Part shown: positions 33,643 to 42,230 of the stretch, piece after piece
Layout: every line of letters begins with the position of its first letter
Position numbering within the stretch: the stretch's first letter is position 1
Assembly: GCF_900240385.1 (NCBI RefSeq)
Contig: NZ_OEQH01000005.1
Location: 186,001-250,000 of the forward strand
Source of the DNA: Clostridium minihomine
GTDB taxonomy: Bacteria; Bacillota; Clostridia; Oscillospirales; Acutalibacteraceae
Direction of reading: 5' to 3'
Length of the DNA stretch: 64,000 nt
Notes under the pieces: generated by a model
Told to the model about the DNA's origin: nothing
What the model saw: the letters and a program-made list of their open reading frames with translations, nothing else
Databases searched by the model: none
Program-made: the position numbers and the translations under genes

Positions 33643-33697
33643 AAAACAGTCTGCATAGCCGCGGCTTCTGCTTTTTTGCGCCACGGCTTATACAGAC
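33643..33697 (-). terminator. Terminator between the BclA-like gene and the carrier operon
   Basis: Stem built from GCCACGGCTTATACAGAC and GTCTGCATAGCCGCGGC (small internal mismatches). On the minus strand it is followed by TGTTTTCTAT. It separates the two leftward units. Confidence 0.6.
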
Positions 33698-33708
33698 AGT
33701 AGTCCTGT

Positions 33709-34788
33709 TTATTCGATAAATAGTCCGCCGGTAATGCTTAATTGCGCATCTTGAACTTCTGTGGTGCCTTCGGACATAATGCCAAGTACGATGGCCACTA
33801 TGGTTCCTGCCGCCAGCGGTACGTTCAGGTCGATTGTTGAACCTTTGCGCAAGGTGTGCTGGGGAATGGGTTCACCACCCACATACGGAGCCGCATAGGT
33901 CATCGTATCCTGTTGAATTACGTAAGTCAGCTCATCCGTAGTGCACATAGCAATGCACGCAAAGGGATTTATAACGACGCCCGGCTGAAACTCAAAGTTT
34001 CTACTGCTGGAAAAGCCTACATAAAGAGATTTCAGCACGCCATCATAGGGCATCATAAATGATATTCCAGTATCCATAGTTCCAGTGAACGTAATTTGTC
34101 CAGTTTGCCATGTACCCAACTCGATATCGATGTATTCTTCTTGTTTTCCAAATCCTGCAAAGCAGATTTGGGATGGATATCCGTCTCCATATGCCGAAAG
34201 CTCGATTCCATATCCGGCAGCGGCAAAGGGGATTGTTGCGGCGATAGGGCCGGGGTTACCTTGCACGCCTTGTGGGCCAACCAAACTGTTGAGCCATTCC
34301 TGTTGGGTGCCGACAAATCCGTTTTCCACCGCTACTTCATAAGCACTTAAACCGTCTGGTCCTGTGGGGCCTGGTGGGCCGTTCAAAACATCCTCAAAAA
34401 GCACCAACGTACCCTGAAGGGGTACAGAAGGCGATAAATAGATTGGCCCTGTTCCAATGTTTTTTAGCACGACGGTTACTGGCGCTGTTGTCACTTCAAT
34501 AATTCCTATCCCATAAACCTCGTCTGTTTTTATGGGCGAATTCCCTATGATCAAATCACCTTGTGATGTTTCCAGTGCAAACGCCGCGCCGCTTGTCGAT
34601 AAACTGAATTGTACCGCCAACCACCAATCGATTACATACCTGCCTGCGGCCGAAAGAGTGAGTTCTCCTGTTGTTGTGTTATAAGAAATGTCCCCAACTG
34701 AATATTTAATAGTATTAAAAATAACCCGTTCATTTGACTCGATTACCGATGATGCATTCAAGTCCATTTGTAAAGCTGTTTGTCCCAT
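33709..34788 (-). CDS. Collagen-like BclA-type surface protein
   Basis: A 359-residue protein in three parts: an N-terminal BclA/C1q-like module (about 1-130, RYVIDWWLAVQFSL), a collagen-like stretch broken by a helix (GPPGPTGPDG, then LVGPQGVQGNPGP), and a second beta module to the end. The N-terminal module is clearly related to the protein at 19909-20703. No signal peptide, as in exosporium glycoproteins of spores. It reads toward the carrier operon but is separated by a terminator. Spore-surface location is inferred. Confidence 0.8.
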   Translation of the reverse strand: MGQTALQMDLNASSVIESNERVIFNTIKYSVGDISYNTTTGELTLSAAGRYVIDWWLAVQFSLSTSGAAFALETSQGDLIIGNSPIKTDEVYGIGIIEVTTAPVTVVLKNIGTGPIYLSPSVPLQGTLVLFEDVLNGPPGPTGPDGLSAYEVAVENGFVGTQQEWLNSLVGPQGVQGNPGPIAATIPFAAAGYGIELSAYGDGYPSQICFAGFGKQEEYIDIELGTWQTGQITFTGTMDTGISFMMPYDGVLKSLYVGFSSSRNFEFQPGVVINPFACIAMCTTDELTYVIQQDTMTYAAPYVGGEPIPQHTLRKGSTIDLNVPLAAGTIVAIVLGIMSEGTTEVQDAQLSITGGLFIE

Positions 34789-35432
34789 ATACGATCCTCC
34801 ATAATATTCGCTCTATATCACTATATGTTGCTGCTTGGAATTTGTACCTTTGGGTCTCTGAATGATGGGAACCTTGAAAACTGTGGCTCAGATTCAGTGG
34901 ACGCAAAAGGATCGCGATTGCCCAGTGGTTAGGAAAAACTTAAAATTACAAACCATTTTATTAATTTTAACGTACTAAAATTCAATCGAAACCTGGTAAA
35001 GTTGTAACCATTCGTGTTTGTATTTGCTTCAAGTGTAAAAGCAGAAGCTGCCCGATAAGGTTCGGATGTGATTTTAGAACAATTGACTGATTTTATCGTT
35101 ATATACGATTGATTTTTAACAAAATGAAAGCTACAATTAAAAGGGATCTATTCCATTTCATTTACATAACATTTGCACGGGAATCAGAAATAGAAGTGCA
35201 ATAAAATATACTCAGTGATGACGATTCAAACAGCTTTGAAAAAAGAGGCAAATTCGATAAAGAAAGAAATAACGATTGCGTTTTGCTTTCTATCCGTTTA
35301 AACAGCTGTAATTTCATGAAAAGACGTGGTCGCTAAGGGGTTCAGTCAGCACCGCTTTCATCGGTGCTTATTTCCTTTTGCAATGTTGCAAAAAACTGGC
35401 CGTTATGAAAGTTTTTATGGAGGAGAATTGGT
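34789..35432. other. Intergenic region, 0.64 kb
   Basis: No convincing gene. It contains AT-rich sequence and a hairpin AGCACCG / CGGTGCT at 35348-35368 followed by TATTTCCTTTT, possibly a terminator or attenuator before the CPBP gene. Confidence 0.5.
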
Positions 35433-36398
35433 ATGGAAGAAAAAGTTATTTTTGAACACAATCTGCTGGAATCACAAGAGAGCAAACAGGATTTAAAAGA
35501 AATTGCGTCTTTTGCAAACCGCCTTCTGCTTCTTTTTCTCACTGCTTACGGTTTGTCTTCGATTGTGGTACAGATTATTCAAAGAAGCGTGACAAGCGCG
35601 TTGGTGGATGATTTAAGGCATATTTTACTGCTGTGTTTTTCTGTGATTCTTGTGTTTGTTGCCGGCAGCCGCCTGTTTCGCACAACTCCAAAACGAATTG
35701 CCTTTGGAACGCTGGCAGCTCCCAAGCTGCCAGCGGTTGATAGTGTTTTTTTAATGCTATCCCTTTTCTTTTTTGAATGGGGAATCGTTTTATGGAGTCT
35801 GCCTTTTATTCAAAAATTTTCACCGGACCAATTTAACCCGCCGCCCCTTTTTTATTTGATTATAGCAATAATTGGTCCCTGCATTCTTGGTCCTATTAAT
35901 GAAGAGATTCTATTCCGCAGAATCGGGTTTCAGTATGCACAAAAATACGGGATGATGTTTGCTGTGGTGACTTCTTCTATCGTGTTCGCATTCGTACATG
36001 GCGCCCGCTTTCAAGTGTTTTATGCTCTTTTGCTTGGGCTGTGCGCAGGAATCCTCTGCGCCAAAACCGGCAGCATTTTGTGGCCCATTCTTCTGCATAT
36101 GGCGCATAACGGCTTTCAAATCGCTATGTCTTACCTTTTTCCATTCTACGAAGGTATTCCATCCTTCCGTTTCTATCTCCTTTTGTTTGTGTTTGCGGTG
36201 CTATGTGTTACCTGCTTTCTTCTTTATGCGGCGCGTCAGCAGATTAGACTACGGAATATTTCCATAAAAGCAGGGATGAAAGCATTCTGGACACAGATGA
36301 AATCCGATAAAAGCAAATATAAGGCCTATTTTACCTCGGCAGGCGGGCTGGGATTTCTTATGCTTGCTATCGGCAATTTATTAGGTGAGCTGTTCTGA
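35433..36398 (+). CDS. CPBP-family intramembrane metalloprotease
   Basis: A 321-residue polytopic membrane protein with the CPBP/CAAX-protease motifs EEILFRRIGF (motif 1, about 151), FAFVHG (about 188) and HMAHNGFQ (about 226), which form the intramembrane active site. TGGAGGAGAATTGGT precedes the ATG. In Firmicutes such proteins process or protect against membrane peptides or act in bacteriocin immunity. No bacteriocin gene is visible nearby. A basic region follows the last motifs, then a final helix. Confidence 0.85.
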   Translation: MEEKVIFEHNLLESQESKQDLKEIASFANRLLLLFLTAYGLSSIVVQIIQRSVTSALVDDLRHILLLCFSVILVFVAGSRLFRTTPKRIAFGTLAAPKLPAVDSVFLMLSLFFFEWGIVLWSLPFIQKFSPDQFNPPPLFYLIIAIIGPCILGPINEEILFRRIGFQYAQKYGMMFAVVTSSIVFAFVHGARFQVFYALLLGLCAGILCAKTGSILWPILLHMAHNGFQIAMSYLFPFYEGIPSFRFYLLLFVFAVLCVTCFLLYAARQQIRLRNISIKAGMKAFWTQMKSDKSKYKAYFTSAGGLGFLMLAIGNLLGELF

Positions 36399-36440
36399 AG
36401 GGCGCAAAAGGAAACTGTTTTCATTTCGATTATTGATAGA

Positions 36441-37214
36441 ATGAAAGCTTGGGAATCGAAACAACAGGATAGAGAATACAAGGGGGCGGTTCCTATTTAT
36501 TTTAGCGATGTATTAAAATGGGTAAAAGAGGTTTATTACGACAACCAAACGGTTCAGAAAGTATGCAATAGAATCCTTATAATTATTGCAGCAGTATCAA
36601 TCGCTGGTTTCTTTACGTTTGCATTTACTTTAGGACAAAATTGTGAAAAAGTCCGATTGGCTTCCACACACTACAACTGTTGGTTTGAGCAGTTACCCCC
36701 GGAACACCCGCTGAAACAAGATCCATATGGATTTCAACAGGCCATTCAATTACCAAGTGAGCTGGGCATAGTAGCAGGGGTGATATTTGATACTCAAGAA
36801 GAAATCGTAAAATATGAATTTAGCAAATTGGATATCACTGAATTGGGGGTGCTGGACGCTTATTTAAACCAAAAGTTTGATGAGTCTAAGCCGGAATATT
36901 TGCTTATTGATGCAAAGACAACCAAAACCCTTTCAAACATTAAGTTAAAGAATGGCGAAACAAAATTAATTCAGTTGTATCGAAACGGAGAAGAATTATC
37001 GTTTGATTATATACCGCCAGAGAATATGTGGCGGTATCATAAGAATTTGGAACTACATGAGTTAATCTCTATGGGCTTTGTAAAAGCGTATGTACAAAAT
37101 CCTGACATAGCAAAAATCACTAATAATCAAATTACTGCCGTTACAAAAGGGAAAACAAAATTAGTGCTTATTTATGGAACACAATTACTTGAGTGTGATA
37201 TTATTGTTCGGTAA
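36441..37214 (+). CDS. Membrane-anchored protein with a Big2-like C-terminus
   Basis: A 257-residue protein with a cytoplasmic N-terminus (about 40 residues), one membrane helix (about 45-65) and an extracellular domain. Its last 45 residues (DIAKITNNQITAVTKGKTKL, then VLIYGT) resemble a bacterial Ig-like (Big2) module. The ATG at 36441 has no clear ribosome-binding site, unusual for this genome, so the true start could differ or it may be coupled to the CPBP gene 42 bp upstream. Confidence 0.6.
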   Translation: MKAWESKQQDREYKGAVPIYFSDVLKWVKEVYYDNQTVQKVCNRILIIIAAVSIAGFFTFAFTLGQNCEKVRLASTHYNCWFEQLPPEHPLKQDPYGFQQAIQLPSELGIVAGVIFDTQEEIVKYEFSKLDITELGVLDAYLNQKFDESKPEYLLIDAKTTKTLSNIKLKNGETKLIQLYRNGEELSFDYIPPENMWRYHKNLELHELISMGFVKAYVQNPDIAKITNNQITAVTKGKTKLVLIYGTQLLECDIIVR

Positions 37215-37511
37215 CGGTTAACCTTCAAGTTTCTTACATTACAAAGTCTTTCAATTGACTGCTGTGCTCATAATGGGAATTTCAATACCCGAAGCAATTT
37301 TTAAAAAGAGTTTGGGGTAAGGTATGATATCCGGAATATATTTGGGGTTTGGTAAACTGGTGCCTTTTCTTTTGGGCAGGCAGGTGTGCCCGGCTACCTG
37401 GTAATACTAAGCACATGATAAGGATGAATTTAATTTTTAAGGAATATAGCCCGATAAAGCATCTGCTTTCTGTTTTAAAACAGTTCACTTTGCCTTTTTA
37501 CAGTCATACGT

Positions 37512-37540
37512 TTGACTGTTTGTGCCCAAACGGGTATAAT
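37512..37540 (+). promoter_or_regulatory. Promoter of the Mg2+ ATPase transcript
   Basis: TTGACT (37512-37517), 17 bp, TATAAT (37535-37540). The spacer itself contains the dyad GTTTG-TGCC-CAAAC, a possible regulator site. The transcript would have a leader of about 240 nt. Confidence 0.85.
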
Positions 37541-37574
37541 AATATTATAAATTTTCCCAAAAGGAAGTGAAACA

Positions 37575-37685
37575 ATGGATGGCAACCCTCGAAGTCAACG
37601 AAAAGGCTTCAATCTCCCCTGTAAAAACATAAACCAATGTGCCGGTGCTTATTGCAGGCTGTTGTCCATTGTGCATTTTTGCTGA
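37575..37685 (+). CDS. Leader peptide upstream of the Mg2+ ATPase gene
   Basis: A 36-codon ORF (MDGNPRSQRKGFNLPCKNIN ... FC) with an excellent site, AAAGGAAGTGA, five bases before its ATG. It is the first ORF after the promoter and is followed 27 bp later by an intrinsic terminator, all before the ATPase start at 37790. This mirrors the plan of the enterobacterial mgtL leader, where translation of a short ORF sets transcription into mgtA, though the sequence is unrelated. It could also be a small cysteine-containing protein. Confidence 0.6.
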   Translation: MDGNPRSQRKGFNLPCKNINQCAGAYCRLLSIVHFC

Positions 37686-37711
37686 TGGGCTAATTTTCCT
37701 GTGTATTTTCT

Positions 37712-37736
37712 GCCGTCCATTGGGGCGGCTTTTTTG
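37712..37736 (+). terminator. Attenuator-type terminator before the Mg2+ ATPase gene
   Basis: GCCGTCC-ATTG-GGGCGGC followed by TTTTTTG. GTCCATTG also occurs about 45 bp earlier (in the leader ORF), offering an alternative pairing partner. Confidence 0.8.
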
Positions 37737-37789
37737 TTGCTATATTGTGTTTTCACTGGGGAATCCTAAAACAGAAAGGACTGATTCCA

Positions 37790-40435
37790 GTGAATTTCAT
37801 CAACAAGAACACTCGAAGCAAGCAGATTCAAAAAAATAAGCAGGATACCGAAGCAAAGCTTCGTTCCTATGCGTTTTTGACAGCAGAGGAGCTGTTTGTG
37901 CATCTGTCTGCTGCACCGGAAGGGCTTACCAGTGACGAAGCTGCAAACAGACAAGATGAATTCGGTAAAAACGTTATCACGATAGGAAATAAGAATACGG
38001 TACTGCATCGGCTGAGAGAATCGGTGGTCAACCCTTTTAACGTCATTTTACTGTTAATCGCCGCTATTACGTATTTTACGGATGTAGTTGCATCCTCACA
38101 GCCGGACTATCTCACTGTCGTAATTATTTTATCTCTTGTTTTTCTGTCCAGTTCGGTTGCGTTTGTACAAAGCCAGCGTTCCAACGCCGCGGCTGAAAAA
38201 CTATCTCAAATGATTTCGAACAAAGCGGATGTCTGGCGGGATGGAAAGCTGACGGAAATTTCGATGGATGAGGTAGTGCCCGGCGATATTGTTCGGCTTT
38301 CGGCTGGCGATATGCTTCCGGCGGATGTGCGTTTTTTAACGACGAAAGACTCATTTTTGGCACAGGCAGCTTTGACCGGTGAGTCGAATCCGGTGGAAAA
38401 GTTCAGCGATGCCAAAAATAACTCTAACGATGGACTTACCGATTTGCAGAACCTTGGTTTCATGGGTTCAAACGTGATTAGCGGCAGCGCAACGGCGATT
38501 GTGCTGGCTACCGGAAACAATACGTATTTCGGTTCCATGGCAAAATCATTATCTGGCGACAGGGCAAAAACCAGTTTTGAGCGCGGTGTGGATTCGGTCA
38601 GCAGTCTGTTGGTTCGCATGATGCTCATTATGCTTCCCACTGTATTTTTGATTAATGGACTGGTGAAGAATGACTGGCCCGGTGCGCTGCTTTTTGCCAT
38701 CAGCATTGCGGTGGGGCTTACCCCGGAAATGCTGCCTGTGATTATGACCTCCACTTTGGCAAAAGGTGCAGTTACCATGTCGAAACACAAGGTCATTGTG
38801 CGCACCCTCGGCGCCATACAGACTTTTGGGGAAATGGATGTGCTTTGCACCGATAAAACCGGAACGCTGACTGAGGATAAGATTGTACTGGAAAAGTACA
38901 TGAACCTTCATGGTGAAGATGATGACCGTGTACTGCGCCATGCTTACCTGAACAGCTATTTTCAGACGGGGCTTAAAAATTTGATTGATCTTGCCATTAT
39001 CAATCGAGCGGTGCAGACCAGTTTAGAACCTGTTTTAGACTCTTACAGCCGTGTGGATGAGATTCCCTTTGATTTTTCCCGCCGCAGAATGAGTGTGGTT
39101 TTGGCGGACAAAAATGGCAAACGGCAGCTTATTACAAAAGGTGCGGTAGAAGAGATTCTTGCTATTTCCTCTTTTGTAGAGATGAACGGGCGTGTTTTGC
39201 CCATGGATGAAGAAACAAGACGCGCTGCCCTTGATGTTTATGAAAAACACAATGCCGACGGCCTTCGAATGATTGCAGTGGCACAAAAAAATGAGATCTC
39301 TGACAGTGAAACGTTTGGCGTAGCAGATGAAAAAGAGATGGTCTTAATCGGCTTTGTGGGATTTCTGGATCCGCCGAAAGAGAGCGCCAAGGCGGCGATT
39401 ACTGCGCTGCGGGAACATGGGGTTCGCACCGTTGTACTTACCGGCGACAGCGAAGGCGTAGCCTTGAAGGTTTGCGGCAAAGTGGGGGTGAATACGTCAC
39501 GCCTTCTGACAGGCCGCGATATTGAAAAAATGGACGACACAGAATTGCTGGATGCGGTAAACAGCTGCGATCTTTTTGCAAAATTATCGCCTTCCCAAAA
39601 AGAAAGAGTGGTAAAAGCACTTCAGACAGCAGGCCATACGGTTGGTTACATGGGGGACGGCATCAACGATGCTCCTGCGCTTAGCCAAGCGGATGTGGGG
39701 ATCTCTGTGGACAGTGCTGTGGATATTGCCAAAGAAACGGCGGATATTATTCTGCTGAAAAAAGACTTGATGGTGCTGGAAGAAGGTGTCATCCAGGGAC
39801 GCCGCACCTTTGGAAACATTGTAAAATATATCAAGATGGCGGCAAGTGGAAATTTTGGCAACATGATATCAGTGATTGCAGCCAGTATCTTTCTTCCGTT
39901 TTTGCCAATGCTGCCGGTTCAGATATTGACGCAAAACCTTTTGTGTGATTTTTCTCAAATGGGCATGCCCTTTGATAATGTGGATGATGAATATGTAAAA
40001 AAGCCGCGCAGATGGGAAACGAAATCGATTAAGACCTTTATGGCCTTTTTAGGGCCTCTTAGTTCGGTGTTCGATCTTTTATGCTTTGCCATCATGTGGT
40101 GGGCAATTGGGGCAAATACAATGGAGTTGTCCCCGCTGTTTCAATGCGGATGGTTTGTATTCGGAACCGTGTCGCAGGTGTTGGTTATTCACATGATTCG
40201 TACGGCAAAATTACCATTCCTGCAAAGCAAACCCTCTATGCCGCTGTTCCTGTCCACACTGATTGTAGCGGTGATAGCGCTTACCATCAGCTTTACCGGA
40301 TTTGCAGTCGGTATCGACATGATGCCGCTCCCGGTTTCGTTTATCCCATGGCTTGTGCTGATTCTGGCAGGATATTTCCTGTCGGCACAGTTGGTTAAAA
40401 AAATCTATGTCAAGCGATATAAAGAATGGCTTTGA
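37790..40435 (+). CDS. mgtA: Mg2+-importing P-type ATPase
   Basis: About 881 residues of the P-type ATPase IIIB (MgtA/MgtB) class. Visible: actuator loop LTGES, phosphorylation site CTDKTGTLTED, hinge MGDGINDAPALSQADVGIS, and six C-terminal helices with DFSQMGMPFDNVD, characteristic of MgtA. It imports Mg2+ driven by ATP. I chose GTG at 37790, with AGAAAGGA nine bases upstream, over an ATG 15 codons earlier. Expression is likely controlled by the leader ORF and terminator upstream. Confidence 0.93.
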   Translation: MNFINKNTRSKQIQKNKQDTEAKLRSYAFLTAEELFVHLSAAPEGLTSDEAANRQDEFGKNVITIGNKNTVLHRLRESVVNPFNVILLLIAAITYFTDVVASSQPDYLTVVIILSLVFLSSSVAFVQSQRSNAAAEKLSQMISNKADVWRDGKLTEISMDEVVPGDIVRLSAGDMLPADVRFLTTKDSFLAQAALTGESNPVEKFSDAKNNSNDGLTDLQNLGFMGSNVISGSATAIVLATGNNTYFGSMAKSLSGDRAKTSFERGVDSVSSLLVRMMLIMLPTVFLINGLVKNDWPGALLFAISIAVGLTPEMLPVIMTSTLAKGAVTMSKHKVIVRTLGAIQTFGEMDVLCTDKTGTLTEDKIVLEKYMNLHGEDDDRVLRHAYLNSYFQTGLKNLIDLAIINRAVQTSLEPVLDSYSRVDEIPFDFSRRRMSVVLADKNGKRQLITKGAVEEILAISSFVEMNGRVLPMDEETRRAALDVYEKHNADGLRMIAVAQKNEISDSETFGVADEKEMVLIGFVGFLDPPKESAKAAITALREHGVRTVVLTGDSEGVALKVCGKVGVNTSRLLTGRDIEKMDDTELLDAVNSCDLFAKLSPSQKERVVKALQTAGHTVGYMGDGINDAPALSQADVGISVDSAVDIAKETADIILLKKDLMVLEEGVIQGRRTFGNIVKYIKMAASGNFGNMISVIAASIFLPFLPMLPVQILTQNLLCDFSQMGMPFDNVDDEYVKKPRRWETKSIKTFMAFLGPLSSVFDLLCFAIMWWAIGANTMELSPLFQCGWFVFGTVSQVLVIHMIRTAKLPFLQSKPSMPLFLSTLIVAVIALTISFTGFAVGIDMMPLPVSFIPWLVLILAGYFLSAQLVKKIYVKRYKEWL

Positions 40436-40533
40436 GCCAATAAAGCAAAGCGTTTACTTGCAAAGGCGGGATAAAGAACTGTTTATCGTTCCTGCTGTTA
40501 AAAATTCGGCTTGATAGGAAAAAACATCAAACC

Positions 40534-40575
40534 AAAAGGCGGCATCAGCAAAGAGCTGATGCCGCCTTTTCTACT
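40534..40575 (+). terminator. Terminator of the Mg2+ ATPase gene
   Basis: Perfect 16-bp stem AAAAGGCGGCATCAGC / GCTGATGCCGCCTTTT with an AAAGA loop. Confidence 0.85.
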
Positions 40576-40917
40576 TCTGTATCAATACTTTATGCAAGGT
40601 GTTTTACGGGAGAAAGAAATCATGGTGACAGGCAAATTCCTCTGTTACCGCAGCAGACCAAACTTTTCAGGCAGATTGATACGGGGAAACACTTTATGCT
40701 GCAAAATAAAAAAAGATTGAGCCTAACCGGGGCTGTATGTTCCTGTTGTGATTTTTCACTATCCCTTCATATAAATTCCGCATAACCCATTCATGCTTAT
40801 GATTCGCATAAATTGTGCACTGAATAGGTTAGGGGCACAATATGTTGATAAGTCGGTTGAAACGGTGGAATCATTCCAGTGCGTAATGACATATATTAGG
40901 ATTATCCTTATAGAAAT

Positions 40918-41223
40918 GTGGTGCCAAAATTGAATGGAAATTATAGAATATCGCTGCGTACTCCGCTTGGCGTTCAAAATGGAATAATTACCTTTGTAAA
41001 TAAAGAGGGGGCGCTTAGCGGTTCTATTCGAGCAATGGGGAATGTCAGTTTTTTTAGAAATGGAAAAATCGATGGAAATCGATTTGAATTTTCCGGAATT
41101 CTGAATGCCGGTTTATTGAATCTTAAATATACCGCGCAGGGTGTTGTGGATGGAGAGAAACTTCAGGTCACAGCAGTAACCAGTTACGGAACCTTTTTGA
41201 TCGTTGGAACAAAAACAGTATAA
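40918..41223 (+). CDS. Small beta-barrel-like hypothetical protein
   Basis: A protein of about 100 residues with repeated short strands and turns (LRTPLGVQNGIITFVNKEGA, GNRFEFSGILNAGLLNLKY). It resembles a small beta-barrel family seen in Clostridia, alone or as a tail of flavoproteins. The start is uncertain: GTG at 40918 or 40921, or TTG at 40930, and no strong ribosome-binding site. A terminator lies right after the stop. Confidence 0.55.
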   Translation: MVPKLNGNYRISLRTPLGVQNGIITFVNKEGALSGSIRAMGNVSFFRNGKIDGNRFEFSGILNAGLLNLKYTAQGVVDGEKLQVTAVTSYGTFLIVGTKTV

Positions 41224-41225
41224 GA

Positions 41226-41259
41226 AAAGCGCTTAGCTTGGCAGCTAGGCGCTTTTTTC
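41226..41259 (+). terminator. Rho-independent terminator
   Basis: AAAGCGC-T-TAGCT / AGCTA-G-GCGCTTTTTT directly after the stop of the 40918 gene. Confidence 0.8.
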
Positions 41260-41404
41260 TGTTTTTACACGGTTTATTAGGACAATCCCTGCCTGAAAAG
41301 AAGAAAGTGTCTCAAACAAAAAAGTGTGGCTTATGATTCAAATGATTTCATATTTGTGGTTAAAGTTTTGCGTAATGGAACACACTACTGTTGAGGTGAT
41401 AAGT

Positions 41405-41584
41405 ATGAATCATAACAGCAATATGCCCACTGGGTTAAGAATGGCACTGACTGGAAATTTGGATGCTTTAAACCATTTTTCTTCTTTATCGCAGGGGGAG
41501 CAAGAACGTTTTATTGAGGGAGCAAAACAAGTGAGCTCAAAGCAGGAAATGCAGTCGTATGTCGATCATCTAACATTGAGGTAA
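41405..41584 (+). CDS. Small conserved Clostridia-type protein (59 aa)
   Basis: A helical 59-residue protein (MPTGLRMALTGNLDALNHFS, then GAKQVSSKQEMQSYVDHL) like small proteins found in many Clostridia, where the Q-V-x-S-K-x-E-M-Q-x-Y-V-x-x-L ending is conserved. GAGGTGATAAGT precedes the ATG at 41405. It is followed directly by a second small ORF. Function unknown. Confidence 0.7.
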   Translation: MNHNSNMPTGLRMALTGNLDALNHFSSLSQGEQERFIEGAKQVSSKQEMQSYVDHLTLR

Positions 41585-41589
41585 AGAAT

Positions 41590-41742
41590 ATGGAAGCAAA
41601 AAGAAGTCAAAATGTACAGCCACCGAAAAAAGATAATGCAGAAAAACCCATCCCGAAAGATATTTATCCGGTCATCGATACCGACCTTGCCCGGGATAAT
41701 CTTCAAAACGATATTCCAGATGCTGATTTGCAGGACTTATAA
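41590..41742 (+). CDS. Small hydrophilic protein (50 aa)
   Basis: A 50-residue, proline- and aspartate-rich ORF (MEAKRSQNVQPPKKDNAEKP ... DLQDL). GAGGT overlapping the previous stop serves as its ribosome-binding site, and a strong terminator follows its own stop by 6 bp, so it is likely the second gene of a two-gene unit. No family recognised. Confidence 0.6.
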   Translation: MEAKRSQNVQPPKKDNAEKPIPKDIYPVIDTDLARDNLQNDIPDADLQDL

Positions 41743-41748
41743 TCTTTC

Positions 41749-41775
41749 ACCGCCCATATGGGCGGTCTTTTTTTG
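41749..41775 (+). terminator. Rho-independent terminator
   Basis: ACCGCCCATATGGGCGGT palindrome followed by CTTTTTTTG. Confidence 0.85.
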
Positions 41776-42230
41776 ATTAAAAAAGAGATTTCACCGTTTT
41801 TGCGGCTGCGCCTTGTGCCTGAGAATCTTCGGAATAAAAGGAAGTGCTTTCTAAACAGTGTCGGTTGGTTTCTGCCTTTTGCAGGATAGCCCCATTCCAT
41901 TGCTGCAATGCTCTGGCAGCCGATAATTTTATTCAGCAGACGGTAAAGAGTCTTGCAAAGAAATTGTATACCGGTTTACCCGTTTGACGTCCGATCCATC
42001 GCACCCGGTCAAGGGGACTGAAGTGGTTCCCAAAATGCAGATCATTTTTATTGTGATGCCGGTTTTAGGCAGCTTTTTCTTATTCTTTTTCATCATTGAA
42101 ACTTTTTAGCAAATTTAAACAAGAACCTTGACGAATGTGCTCGAAAAGATTAAAATGATTTTATCTCTGTAGTGTGTAACGGATTTACAGTGATAAAAAC
42201 AACTTGACAGAAAAAACGGGGGTAAGTATA
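41776..42230. other. Intergenic region before the OPT transporter gene
   Basis: No complete gene. A plus-strand open stretch of about 60 codons (41935-42107) ends with a hydrophobic helix (MPVLGSFFLFFFIIETF) but has no start codon and may be the tail of a lost gene. Confidence 0.4.

Noticed and set aside
37300-37570. M-box (ykoK) Mg2+ riboswitch before the Mg2+ ATPase
   Set aside because: I could not find its conserved core segments. The leader ORF and terminator explain the region better.
41935-42107. Open stretch ending in a hydrophobic helix
   Set aside because: No start codon and bounded by a stop. At best the tail of a lost gene.
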